The position numbers were made by a program, and so were the translations under genes. A DNA stretch of 64,000 bases from Impatiens glandulifera. Its lineage: Eukaryota; Streptophyta; Magnoliopsida; Ericales; Balsaminaceae. The DNA is taken from the NCBI RefSeq assembly GCF_907164915.1, contig NC_061862.1, forward strand, positions 79,511,718 to 79,575,717, in the 5' to 3' direction. The notes under the pieces were generated by a model. It was given only the letters and a program-made list of their open reading frames with translations, did no database searches and was not told the origin of the DNA. Below, piece by piece: positions 24,519 through 35,639 of this stretch (position 1 is its first letter; each line of letters starts with the position of its first letter).

Positions 24519-25429
24519 ATATATATATATATATAGATTATAATTCTTATCTTCTAATTTTTATTATTTTTATTTTTTTCCTCCCATCTATATATGTATA
24601 TTATATATTAATTTATTTTAATGAAATTATATAACTATTTTTTTAATAATATAATATATATTAGTTTTAAGTATTTTAAAAAATTTATCATATAATATAT
24701 ATAATAATACAATTTTAAATTTTATGTACCAAAGTTTTATTTTTCTTTCTAAATAAAATTATTTATTTTTTAATAATTTAGTTATTATTTTCCTTTATAT
24801 ATAAAAACTATATATATATATATATTATATTAATATATAATATATATATATATCTATTTTTTATCATGTAATTAATTTTATTTTTTATTTTTTCTCTCAT
24901 CATATATATATATTATATTCTCTTTCATTACTAATTGAATATTAATATATTTTATTTTCTTCCTAGTCATATAAAATATTTACAAATAAAAGGTTAATTA
25001 ATTATATATATATATATATATATAAACAACAAAATTAAAAACAAATATATTATAAATCATAAACACACCTATACTAATTTTTCATTCCTAATAAATATTT
25101 TATTATTTTCTCTATTTTCATATATACAAATATATATTATATTTTTTTTTTATCTCTTCTAGTTTTTATTAATTTTATTTTCTCTCCCATTTTATTTTAA
25201 AAACGCTAGGTTACACTTCTCATATGGAGTGCGTCTAATCCCATCTTGAATATGTAAATTGTATATTTATTTATTAAAATTATATAACTTTTATTTAATC
25301 ATATAATATATATTAGGTTTAAAATTTTTTAAAATATATAATATATAACTATATATTATATAATAAGAAAAATAATAATAATAATACAAAACTTCATGCA
25401 CTAAAAATTTTATTTTTCTCTCTAAATAA

Positions 25430-25440
<11 letters not shown>
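24350..25440. repeat. diverged direct duplication (unit about 0.67 kb) in AT-rich DNA
   Basis: The order of recognisable words TAAATCA-ACACA, TTTCATTCCTAAT, TTTTCTCTATTTTCATA, TATAATATATATTAG and TTTTATTTTTCT-CTAAATAAA at about 24350-24790 is repeated at about 25025-25440 with substitutions and TA-length changes. Confidence 0.55.
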
Positions 25441-25467
<27 letters not shown>

Positions 25468-25547
25468 TTTTTCTTTAGGTATAAAAACACATATAATTTC
25501 AAAAATTTACCTACAATAAATATATATATATATATATATTTATATAA

Positions 25548-25865
25548 ATATAATTTTAAATTTAAAATCAACAATTAAAGGTGGTCTAACGATCATTCAT
25601 ATTTCATGTTGAGACTAGGGTTCGAATTTCACCTAATGCCAAATTTAAGAGAAAGTATTTGGGTATATGTGGACGGTCGATTGGTAATTGGTTTACCGAT
25701 GAGTAAGAGGTCGGTAACATTGGAATTGGTGGTTAGTTTTCCGAAGGCCAAGAGGTCAATTCAGGTTGGTGGTTGGTTTACTGAAATATAAGAGAAGCGT
25801 GTGAAAGTGATTGAGATTAATGGTTGGTGGTTGGTTTGATGAGAAATAAAAGGCCACGAGATTAG
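25548..25865. repeat. segmental duplication, copy 1 (left half)
   Basis: The text from AATTTTAAATTTAAAATCAACAATT through the GGTTGGTTT-type degenerate repeats recurs at 30755-31170 with an extra block of about 120 bp. The copy is split after 25865 by element C and resumes at 30490. Confidence 0.7.
25582..25629 (+). other. tRNA-like A and B boxes (SINE-like head), copy 1
   Basis: TGGTCTAACGATCATT resembles a pol III A box and GGTTCGAATTT a B box, spaced 37 bases apart as in tRNA-derived SINEs. There is no tRNA fold and no clear SINE tail, so only a relic head is suggested. Confidence 0.4.
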
Positions 25866-26182
25866 TGTTAAAACGTTAGTGGGTAATCGACGTATTCTCT
25901 CACAAACTCTAGACAATAAGATTAAAAATAGGAAGAAAACTTATTTCAGTTCATTTTTTTTCTACCGATACAGCTATTCTATTTATATTGGAAAAAAAAC
26001 TCTTAAACTTCTAAAACCTCAATGACTCTTAAATGATTAGAATGAACGCTAATTAAGACACATATTAAACAAAAGATAATAATGTCTAATATTAACTATA
26101 TTTTTAATGCTAATTAAGACACCTATTAAAAAAGATAATAACGTCTAATTTTTCAATTTCATAATTAATTTTATTTTCAACA
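25866..26182 (-). repeat. 3' LTR of element C
   Basis: Minus strand TGTTGAAAATAAAATT to the end at 25866. It is 60 bp longer than the 5' LTR because a block with the words GCTAATTAAGACAC(A/C)TATTAAA and AGATAATAA(T/C)GTCTAAT is present twice in tandem. Confidence 0.88.
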
Positions 26183-26189
26183 CTCCCCG

Positions 26190-29100
26190 TAAAAAAATTA
26201 TTTTTCGTGATTTCAAACAAACTCCTCATTCTACTGAAAAACTCCACTCCGAGAGACTTCGTAAAAATATCTGCAACATGATCAATATATTTCACATATT
26301 TAAGTCTGATCTCTTTTATCGTAATACTCTCTCGGATGAAGTGATAGTGTGTATCGATGTGTTTACTTTGATCATGAAAAACACGATTCTTTGCTAGAGC
26401 TTGAGAAGACTTGTTGTCGACAAAAATTGTGGTCGCTTCATTCTCTGACAAACCTATCTCCTTCAACATTCTTCTAAGTCAAATTGTGTGACAAGCGCAT
26501 GTGGTCATTGTGACATATTCAACTTCATAAGATGATAGAGAGATTATTGCTTGTTTCTTCGAACTCCACAAAATTGCATTAAACCCCATAAAAGATACAA
26601 ATTCAGTTGTGCTCTTACGATCATTTATACCTCCATCAAAATCACTATCGGAATATCCAACAAGTTGAAATTTCTTAGACGATGAATAAAACAGTCCAAA
26701 ATCAATAGTATCTTTCAAATATCTCAAAATCCTTGTTGTCGCCTTCATGTGCTCTATCGTGGGCACCTCCATGAATCAACTAATAATTTCCATACTAAAA
26801 ATAATATTTGACCGAATACATGTCAAATACCTTAGACATTCAAAGAGACTTTTGAACAGTGTGGGATCCAACTTTTCTCCCTTTTCGTTCTTGCTCAATT
26901 TAGCTCCAACCTCCATAGGGGTTGCCACTGATTTGCTCTTCAACATATTGAATCTTTTTAGAATTTCATTCACATATGTTTGTTTCCCAATAAAAAATTC
27001 ATCATCCGATTGACGCACTTCTAATCCGAGATAAAATGACATTAAGCTAATATTTGTCATATCAAATTCTCGGGCCATATCATTCTTGAAATCTTCAAAG
27101 AGACTTGGATATTTCCTATGAAAATAAGATCATCCACATAGAGGAAAATGAACAAACAATATCCATTTATATCCATTTCACTTAAAGTGCATACTCATGT
27201 GGACATCTTTCAAATCATTTCTCACAAAAATAAGCATCACTCCAACTATACCATGCTCGAGGTGCTTGTTTGAGATCTTAAAATGCCCTCTTCAACTTTA
27301 ATACCTTTCCTTCTTGTTCTTTCATCACATAGCTTTCTGGTTGCTCCACAAAAAATCCTCCTCAAGGAAACCATTAAAAAAAATGCTGACTTCACGTTAA
27401 TTGGAATATTTTCCAATTTCTTTTTGCCGCTAGTGAAACAAAAAATATGATTGTTTCTAAATGAGAAACTGGAGCAAATACTTTATCATAGTCCACTATG
27501 TGTCGTTGTGAATACCCTTTGACGAATAATCTCGCTTTATAATTTTCCAAAACACCTCTGAAATTCTTTTTCTCTTTGAATATCCACTTGACACCAATAA
27601 ACTTCTGACCCGTTGGAAGAGAAATGAGTTCCCATGTATCATTTATTTCAATGGCTCAAATCTCCTCTTCCATGACTTGTCTCTATTTCTTTTCCTTACT
27701 AGCCTATTCAAAACTCAAAGGCGTTGTTTCGACTAAAAGACAGAACATAAAGACATCATTCATTACCTCCATATTTCTCGTAAAGTTCTTAGATAGTTCT
27801 CATCCTTCGTGATCCTTCATTAGGGCTTCCACTTGATGAAGATGCACTAGAAGATGTGTTCATTGTCGTTGTAAGATTTATGGGATACCATGTTTCTTCT
27901 CCTTTATTGTCCTCATGGAAGAATGGGAAGAATTCGTTGACGGAATCTTCATTAACTTTCCAATTCTAAGAAGCATCTTCATCAAACTTCACATCACGAC
28001 TCACAACCATCTTTCCGTTGATAGGATTGAAGATCTTGTACCACTTAGATTTTCCGTCATAACTGATGAACACAAACTTTATTTCTATCATCAAGTTTGG
28101 TTCTCTCTTACTCCAGCACATGCTTATATGCAATATTCCCACAAATCCTTAAGTGAGATACATTTGGATTCTTTCCGCTCCAAGTTTCAATTAGTAATAT
28201 GTCTTTCACGCTTTTGGTCGGACAACGATTAAGGAGATACACTACATAAGCCATTACTTCTGTCCAAAATTCTTTTGGAATCTTCTTATGTTTCATAATG
28301 CTCCGATCCATGTTGAGGATGGATCGATTCTTCCTTTTAGTCATTCCATTTTGTTGTGGAGATATTTGAGCTGTAAGGAAACGCCTAATGTCAACAGTTA
28401 AAGACATTATAAGTAAATTCCCCACCTCTATCGATTCTCAACGTCTGAATCATAAAGTCAGACTCTTTCTCCACCAACGTTTTGAAATTCTAAAAACTAT
28501 CAAAACTCTTAGATTTTTCATTCAAGAAATAAACCCAAGTCTCCCTGCTAAAATCGTCGATGAAAAGTAATAAATAATTACTTTTACCATAAGACGATGG
28601 TTTGATCGGTCCACAGACATCGGCGTGAATAAATTCAAGAGGCTTCGTTACTTTTGACGTTGCTTCCTTTAGAAAGCTTTCTCTTACATGTTTGCCTAAA
28701 AGACACGTTTCACAAAGTTGATCCAAATGATTGATCAAAGACATCCCCTTCACCATTTTCTTTTCTGACATCATTTTTAGACCATCGAAATTTAGTTATC
28801 CCATCCTCATGTGCCAACACTACGTTGGATCTGTCACAGCCACTTGCAAGAAGCTTGGCCCTTAGGTTTGAATAGGGATCGAAAACATCATATTCTTCGA
28901 CATTGTCACCTTCGCAATTAGGTTAACGCTTTCGTCTCGTAGCCAAAGATTACGATACTTCATTAAAATCAGATAGCCTCTTTCCATGAGTTTCCCCAAA
29001 CTCAAAATATTATTCTTTAATTTTGGGACATAATACACATCAAAAATAAATTTGTGTGTACCATCCTTCGACCGATTCAAAATGGTACATTTGCCTTCAA

Positions 29101-30213
29101 TTTGAATTTTTGAAGCAGCTCCGAACGTGATAATTTTGGTTGCATTTTTCTCAATTTCAACAAATTTCGACTTGTCGCCACACATGTGATTACTCGCACC
29201 GTTGTCAAGATACCATCGACTTTCTCCTCCAATAAATTCTTGATTTAACGCCAACAACAATGTCGACTCCTCTATTTCTTTCTCTTTTGTTAGATTGACT
29301 TCTACTTTGCATCTTCGACATACCAGTAATCACAAGCATAATGACCCAATTTGTGACAATTTTAGCACTTAACGCGCAAATTTTTGTATCCCTTCTCATA
29401 TTTGTCACTTCTTTGTCTTCATCCTCTTTCTCTTCCTCTACCCCTTGGATTTTCTCGAGGCTTTTCATCATTTTCTCTCTCGATGTCTAGATTTCTGCCA
29501 CGTCCTCGACCTCCACCACGAGACTAACTTCGACCTCAACCGCGACCTCGATGAACTACACTCCCATTTTCGCCAAACGAGTGCTTGATTAGAAAGGCTT
29601 CCTCTAAAGGCTCCTTCTTGTGTTTTTCATCCATTCCTCGTGCACTCGTAATTATCCATTTGTTCATCGATTGAGAGTTTCTCCAAATCTATGTTCTCTT
29701 TGATTGCAGCCACTACATGGTCAAATCTTTGATGTAGAGAACATAAAATTTTCTCGATTACTCGAACATCTTTTATGCTTTCGACATTTTTTTTATCAAG
29801 TTGAGGATTAATAAGATCCGCATGAAATAGTCTGAAATAGACTCTGATGCTTCTTGATGAAGAGCTTCAAACTCTCCTCATAAAATCTGAAGTCGCACCC
29901 TTTTTACCTTAACAACTCATTTATGGGAATTTTCTAGAATTTCCCATGCCTCCTTCAACGTTGAGGCATTTGTTACTTTCTCAAAAGCATCATCATCTAG
30001 ACACTGATGGATGGTAGAAAGAACATGTTGATCCTTCTTTTTATTCTTTTAGAATGCTTGAATCAGGGTCAACGTCGCAACCTCATCAGGTTCGACAATC
30101 CCACAGATTACGATTTCACATGCACCTTGGGAACGAAGTAACGTCTTTACTCGGATAGACCAACTATCATAGTTGTCCTTCATAAGATGCGAATATTGGA
30201 ACATCAAAGACAT
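26190..30213 (-). pseudogene. gag-pol polyprotein of element C, broken
   Basis: Starts at the ATG at 30213 (MSLMFQYSHLMKDNYDSW). Gag ends in an Arg/Gly-rich block and a zinc-knuckle relic near 29.35 kb. Protease lies at 29260-28862 (DNGAS). Integrase lies at 28774-28108 (CETCLLGKH, HADVCGP, FIDDFSR, then a block with MTKRKNRS). RT follows with YVDD near 27135 and FDMTNISLMSFYLGLEV at 27050. RNase H is at 26772-26190 (SSYEVEYV, SKHIDTHYHFIRE). Many stops and frameshifts interrupt it. It is copia by domain order and inactive. Confidence 0.88.
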
Positions 30214-30217
30214 TCTT

Positions 30218-30229
30218 GGTATGATACCA
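30218..30229 (-). other. primer binding site of element C
   Basis: The minus strand reads TGGTATCA three bases after the 5' LTR, then diverges from the usual AGAGC. It still suggests initiator-Met priming. Confidence 0.7.
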
Positions 30230-30232
30230 CCT

Positions 30233-30489
30233 TGTTGGAAACATTAGTGAGAAATCGATGTATACTCTCACAAACTCAATATAATAAGATTAAAAAAATG
30301 GAAGAGTTTTTTATTTCGTTTCATCTTTTTTCTGCAAATACAGCTATTCTATTTATACTAAGAAAAAAACTCTTAAGCTTCTAAAACCTCCATGACTCTT
30401 AAATGATCAGAATTAATGCTAATTAATACACATATTAAAAAAATAATAACGTCTAATTTTCAATTTCTTAATTAATTTTATTTTCAACA
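30233..30489 (-). repeat. 5' LTR of element C
   Basis: The plus-strand text TGTTGGAAACATTAG to TTTTCAACA matches the left LTR apart from the 60-bp duplication and scattered substitutions. Confidence 0.9.
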
Positions 30490-31575
30490 ATTAGAGGTCG
30501 ATGGGATTAGTGTCTGTTTTTCTTATAGGGATAAGAGGCCGATAAGATTGAGATTGGTGGTTGGTTTGCTGAAGGATAAGAGACCAATAACAAATGATCG
30601 TAAGATCACGAGAGTAGAGATCGATTGTGATTGGCAGTTAAAAATATATGTGAATGAGATGTTGATTGACCGAATTGTAAGATAAATTGAGATTTTAGTG
30701 GTTAATTCGGTTAGTCAAAAACTTACCTATAATATATATATATATATATATATGCATATACATAATTTTAAATTAAAATCAACAATTATAAATGGTCTAG
30801 CGGTTAAAGTATTCACATTTCATGTTTAAAACTAGGGTTAGAATTCCACCTAATATAAATTTAAGAGAAAGTATGATGGTATATGTGGACGAATGGTATG
30901 ATAGGGAATGAAAGACCTAAGTCTTTGAGAGTGGTAGTATAAACACCAAAATGGCCATGATCATGGTAGTTGCGAATTTGAAAAAAAATGAAAATACTAA
31001 TTCTAAACCCTAGGTCGATTGTGATTGGTAATTGGTTGACCAATGAATAAAAGGTTGGTAACATTGGAATTTGTGGCTAGTTTTCCGAGGGACAAGAAGT
31101 CGATTCAGGTTGTTGGTTAGTTTGTCGAGAAATAAGAGAGGCGTGTGAAAGTGTGATTGAGATTGGTGGTTGGTAGTTGGTTTGCCTAAAGATAAGAGGT
31201 ATTTGAAAGTGTGATTTCATGAGATGGAAAGGTTCTTTGGGATTGGTGGTTGGCTTGACAAGAGATAATAGGTATGTGAAAGTACTGAGGTCATGAGATT
31301 ATAGGTCAATTGTGATTAGAAGTTGGTTTGTCGATAGATTATAAGCATGTGAAAGTATGAGGTCACGAGATTAAAGGTCGATGAGATTAGTGGTTGGTGT
31401 ACTAAGGGGATAAAAGGCCAGTACGATTGAGATTGGTGGTTGGTTTGTTGAAGGATAAGAGACTGATAACAAAGGATCGTAAATAATGATATTAAAGGTC
31501 GGTTGTGATTGGTAATTAAAAATATATGTGAATGAGATGTTGATTAACCGAAGTGTGACATCAATTGAGGTTTAG
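30490..31575. repeat. segmental duplication: right half of copy 1, then copy 2
   Basis: 30490-30725 continues copy 1 after element C, and 30755-31575 is copy 2. Both contain the series GGTCGAT-GATTAGTG, GATAAGAGGCC, GATTGAGATTGGTGGTTGGTT and AATATATGTGAATGAGATG. Short units with GATTGGTGGTTGGTTTG recur every 40-160 bases. An insert of about 120 bp in copy 2 (about 30893-31010) is absent from copy 1. Confidence 0.65.
30793..30847 (+). other. tRNA-like A and B boxes (SINE-like head), copy 2
   Basis: TGGTCTAGCGGTTAAAG is a good A-box match. GGGTTAGAATTCC is a B box with one change from GGTTCGAATCC. It is the duplicate of 25582-25629 and has the better A box. Confidence 0.45.
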
Positions 31576-31616
31576 TGGTTGGTTTGATGAGGGATAAGAG
31601 ACGTGTGAGAGTGTGT

Positions 31617-32240
31617 GAGGTCATAATATTAATAATGAGAGTTATCCATTGAGAAAAAAAATGTTGATGGTTAAATGTGTGATTGAAATGGTTGATTGAC
31701 CGAAGTTTAAAACTAAGTTCACAAGATGAATGATCAATAGGATTGGTGGTTGGTTTGCTGAAGTGGGGGTAAAGAAGTTGCGGTAATGATATGAAATGGT
31801 TGAAGTACAAAATATTTGAAATAAGTCACGAGATTAGTAGTGAGATGTTCATTGGAGAACAAAAAATATTTGTCATTAAATATATGAATGAATTTGTTTG
31901 TTTACCAAAGAAGTGAGGGTAAGGAGGTTAGTGATATGAGATGGTTGGTTGACCAAAGTGTAAAAGTGAGTTCACGAGATGAGATGTCAATATGATTGGT
32001 GGTTGGTTTGTTGAAGTGTGGATAAAGAGGTCGCGGTAATGAATGAGATGGTTGAAGTACAAAATATTCGAAGTAAGGTCACGAGATTAGTAGTGAGATT
32101 TTTATTGGTGGACAAAAAATATTTTTCGTTAAATGTATTTATGAATTTGTTGGTTTACCAAAGAAGTGAGGGTAAAGAGGTTAGTGATATTATGAGATTG
32201 TCGATTTGTCCAAAAAGGATGGTAAAATAGATTGATATGG
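31617..32240. repeat. degenerate tandem repeat, period about 253 bp
   Basis: About two and a half units share the order TTCAC(A/G)AGATGA, GATTGGTGGTTGGTTTG, GAAATGGTTGAAGTACAAAAT, TCACGAGATTAGTAGTGAGA, ACAAAAAATATTT and ACCAAAGAAGTGAGGGTAA. The last unit decays into purine-rich DNA. Confidence 0.7.
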
Positions 32241-32661
32241 TTGAGTGCAAAAGTGAGATCACGAGATTTATTATGTAAGAAAGGATATTGATGATTAATC
32301 GAGAAATGAGAGTAAAAAGTCAAAAAAAAAAGAGGTCGGTGCTGTTGAGAAAAAAAAGTTATATAAATATCTTCTTATCAAATTTGTTATCATTTTTATA
32401 TGAATAACGAAAACAATGATGAATGAGAAAAGGAAGGCAATTACTAGAAGCACCATCATGTTTAAAATATAAATGTTGACGACGAAAAGATAATGAAGAC
32501 GATGAAAACGATGTCGGTGACGATTACAAATAGGTGAGTATTGTTTATTTTAACTTTGTAATTTTTATTTTTATTTATTCTTGTCACGCAAATGCTAGTT
32601 TGTTGAATGTCATTTAGAGTCTGCAAAAAAAAAATTATTTTTAAATGGGTTTGATTGATTA
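32241..32661. other. intergenic DNA left of element D
   Basis: Purine-rich on the plus strand, with GACGA/GATGA-type triplets at about 32475-32530. No gene or element end is supported. Confidence 0.55.
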
Positions 32662-33730
32662 TGATAGAAAATTTAAGTAAAGTTAATTTTTGGAACCGGC
32701 CAGAGGAACCGGTTTCAAACTTTCTCAGAGAGACCGGCTAGCAAAGACAAGTCTACATTCCAGCCGGACTATACTGTGTAAGAAATAACCGAAAACTACA
32801 AAATGTAGAGATGACGTAATATGACGTAATAAACGTGTCTCGAAGAGATAAAAGAAGATAAGATCCGATCAGAAACATGCGAGGAAAACAATGATGATTT
32901 ACTGATCCGACCTTGACAGTCGGATGGTGCATGCCTGACACGTGTTCGAATCTGAAACCGGTTACGTCATCTTATACTCAGAGGTGTCTGCATGCTTGCC
33001 AAGTGTTGAGGAAGGTGAAACGTGCAAGCAACCTCCTTGCACCGGCGTGACGCTGGATTAACCAATCCCACGGTGAGAGAAGAAAGTAACCGTTGAGATC
33101 ATCTTTACTATAAAAGGAAGACGAAGCGACCTCATTAATGGCGACACAAGTTACGAAAATCTTATAGAGATAAATAAATCTTACGCGCGATACAAAACCG
33201 TTGTGTCATTAACCGGAAGATTTATTTGTGTGTTTGTATTGTGTTGTGTATTACATCAAGAGTTAGTTGGTGTAACCGGCGAGTAGCGAGTTGGGCTCGA
33301 CCGGCTGTGTTATTGTTGTAACTTTGAAAGTTAGTGGAGATCCTTCTCATAACCTGAGAAGAAGGGGTGACGTAGGAGGGTTTGCTCCGAACATTCATAA
33401 AAAATCTTGTCTCATGTTATTTCCTTTATTTACTGCTTACTCACTTAACCTAACCAAAACAATCTTACTCCATAGATCAAAAACCGGTCCACTCATATTT
33501 CTAAAATCGACTCCTTCTAAACATCATCTAAGTTGCATACGTTGCTTCAGACTGAAACAGACATTTCCGCCCTTGAACCCGGTTCAAGAGTCTGTGACAG
33601 TTTGCGAAGTGCTGAGAACGGTTATAGTCTTTAATCGGACTATCACCAAAGTGTTGTGTGTGTTGTAAGAGGCCACCCTTCCTAAAACCGGAAACACCCT
33701 GGTCCTACAAGGGCGTCCCCGATCCTAACA
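32662..33730 (+). repeat. 5' LTR of element D
   Basis: TGATAGAAAATTTAAG to GATCCTAACA. TATA box TATAAAAG at 33109-33116. Compared with the 3' LTR it lacks about 128 bp after GGCC; the missing block is bounded in the 3' LTR by two copies of AGAGGAAC. The remaining text differs by about 4% in the stretch I compared. Confidence 0.92.
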
Positions 33731-33732
33731 AG

Positions 33733-33744
33733 TGGTATCAGAGA
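33733..33744 (+). other. primer binding site of element D
   Basis: TGGTATCAGAGA lies two bases after the LTR, an initiator-Met-type site. Confidence 0.88.
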
Positions 33745-33775
33745 GAGGTTCTTACAACTCAAGCAACCAAAGAAG

Positions 33776-35623
33776 ATGGGAAGCATGACCCACAGCGACA
33801 AGTTAGCAATGCTAAACAGTGAAGCGTTTAGCAGTTGGAAGAAACAGATGTATCTACATCTAATCACGTTGGATGATGAGATGAGTCGAGTCCAGAAAGA
33901 GGGACCGATCAAGATCAACAAGGAGTTAGACCAATGGACAAATGAAGATCGAAGACGGAGTAACCTGGACAACCATTGCATGAGGCACAACTATAAGGCT
34001 ATAGATGATAACACCTTGAACAAGATATCATACTGCAATAATGCAAAGGAAGCCTTTGAAACGATCATTCAAATCCTTGAAGGAAACGAAAGAACAAAGG
34101 AGAACAAAATTTTGGTGGCTACACAGAAATATAAAAACATCAGGATGAAACCGGGGGAAAATATGAAAGAATTCAGTAACCGGTTCACCGGTGTGGTCAA
34201 CGAGCTTCAAACACTCGGAAAGAAGTACGACAACCGAGAAGTAATCATCAAAGCCTTAAGATCACTGTCGAGCACATGGGATATCAAGACCATGGTGATG
34301 AGGGAATCAAGCACCCTCGGGCAGATGAAGTTGCATGATGTGTTTGAGGATCTAAAAGCCTACGAGTTCGAGATTAAGTCTCGGATCGAAGATGAAGCAT
34401 CCACGTCAAACGCAACCAGAGCTTTGGTTACATCGGTGGAACCGGTGGTCCAAGTATCAACCGTTCCGGCTCCAGTCAAAAACGCTGATCAGATCAGTGA
34501 AGATGTGATGGCGATGCTAGCTCAGAAATTTAGGAGATTCATGAAGAAGAGCCAGCCACCATCTAACAACAATTTTAACTATAATTATGTAGATAAATCA
34601 AATAAAAGATGCTATAATTGTGACGGTTTTGGACATTTCAGGTCAGAATGCAGAAAACCGAGGAGAGACGATAGAAAATCGGAAGGTAACTATCAAGGCA
34701 ACAACTACCAAGGCAACCGGTATCAGGGTAACAACTAGAAAGGGAACAACTACCGGAGAAATGACAACCAACGGAACGACTACCGAAGAAACGACGATCA
34801 ACATGCTGACGAAGGGAAGGAGATTCAGAAAGCACTCATTGCATCCGACGGTGGAAGCGAGTGGGCGTACTCCGACAATGAAGATAATGAAGAAAGGGTA
34901 ACATGTTTCATGACAAACGACGAAGAGGTATTTGATTTCTCTTCTGATGAGTTTACCAAGGAAGATTTGATTTCTGCACTCAACGAAATGGTCGCTGAGT
35001 TCAGAAACATATCTGCATACATACCGACTCCGGTGGAACCTAAAACCGTAGAGTCAAGTAGTATCGCTGTTAAGACATGCGAAACCGCAATGTATGAACC
35101 GGATGAACTATCCTTAGATAATGAGGAGATAGTTCAACCGGTAACTGAAACCGATGAACGAGGACTGTATGTTACGGCTGTGTGGGAGAGATCTCGTCAA
35201 GCCGTAAAACATATGTGTAATTATAAAAGACATCTCAAATGTAGATTTGGTATCGGTTACGAACCAAACAAACAAAACGAATCAAAACAACCTAACGGGA
35301 TGAAACTCACGAAAGACAATCTTCCATTCATAAGATTTGTCAAGAGTTCAACAACCGAAAATGATTTAAAACCGGAAGAAGAATTAAAATATGTAAGTCC
35401 GACTGAATCAGAAAACTGGCTTCATCCTGAGAGAAGGAAAGTCAACCGGAAACAAAACAAAACGAGTAAATCTCGGTCTCAAAGAAACTCATCACCACAC
35501 AAGGCATTCTTGATCAATGGTCAAGAAGTTAAGCCAAACATTATAAGAACAGATACCGGGAAAGTGATCCGACTTATTCAAGTCTGGATCCCAAAGGGAT
35601 TAATCAACCATGGACCCAACTGA
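33776..35623 (+). pseudogene. gag: gag of element D with one internal stop
   Basis: From the ATG at 33776 (MGSMTHSDKLAML) one frame runs to 35623, broken by TAG at 34736 (a likely Gln codon, GNNxKGNNYR). The first 290 codons are a copia gag capsid region. The zinc knuckle CYNCDGFGHFRSEC is at 34610-34651. An Asn/Tyr/Arg-rich repeat follows, then an acidic linker with SSDEFTKEDLISALNEM, then a basic tail. It matches the gag of element A closely over the capsid part. Gag forms the particle and binds RNA. The frame closes at TGA 35621-35623 just before the protease, where pol continues in another frame. Confidence 0.88.
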
Positions 35624-35639
35624 ATGTGGGTACCAAAAA

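Larger units (their letters stand above)
22091..25545. other. AT-rich DNA with many TA arrays, no gene seen
   Basis: The base composition is extreme, with TA runs near 22667-22682, 23887-23917, 24174-24208, 24311-24341, 24459-24536, 25001-25023, 25437-25461 and 25519-25540. A second copy of the dispersed repeat of 7390-7521 lies at about 22124-22250. Short open frames such as that at 23294-23632 look like chance. Confidence 0.6.
25866..30489 (-). mobile_element. complete but inactive Ty1/copia element C with short LTRs
   Basis: Short LTRs (317 and 257 bp) flank one decayed gag-pol on the minus strand. The 5 bases ATTAG border both sides (25861-25865 and 30490-30494). The primer site is at 30218-30229 and the purine tract ACGGGGAG lies beside the left LTR. 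Gag ends in an RG-rich stretch. The protease motif is WYLDNGASNHMCG, typical of a large group of plant copia elements. I do not assign a lineage. Confidence 0.93.

Noticed and set aside
32585..32605. Helitron-like end (CACGCAAATGCTAGT)
   Set aside because: No hairpin close to CTAG and no matching 5' end were found, unlike the two accepted copies.
33291..33668. Open frame of 125 codons, repeated at 46121-46498
   Set aside because: Both lie at the same place in the two LTRs of element D; the second exists only because the LTR is duplicated.
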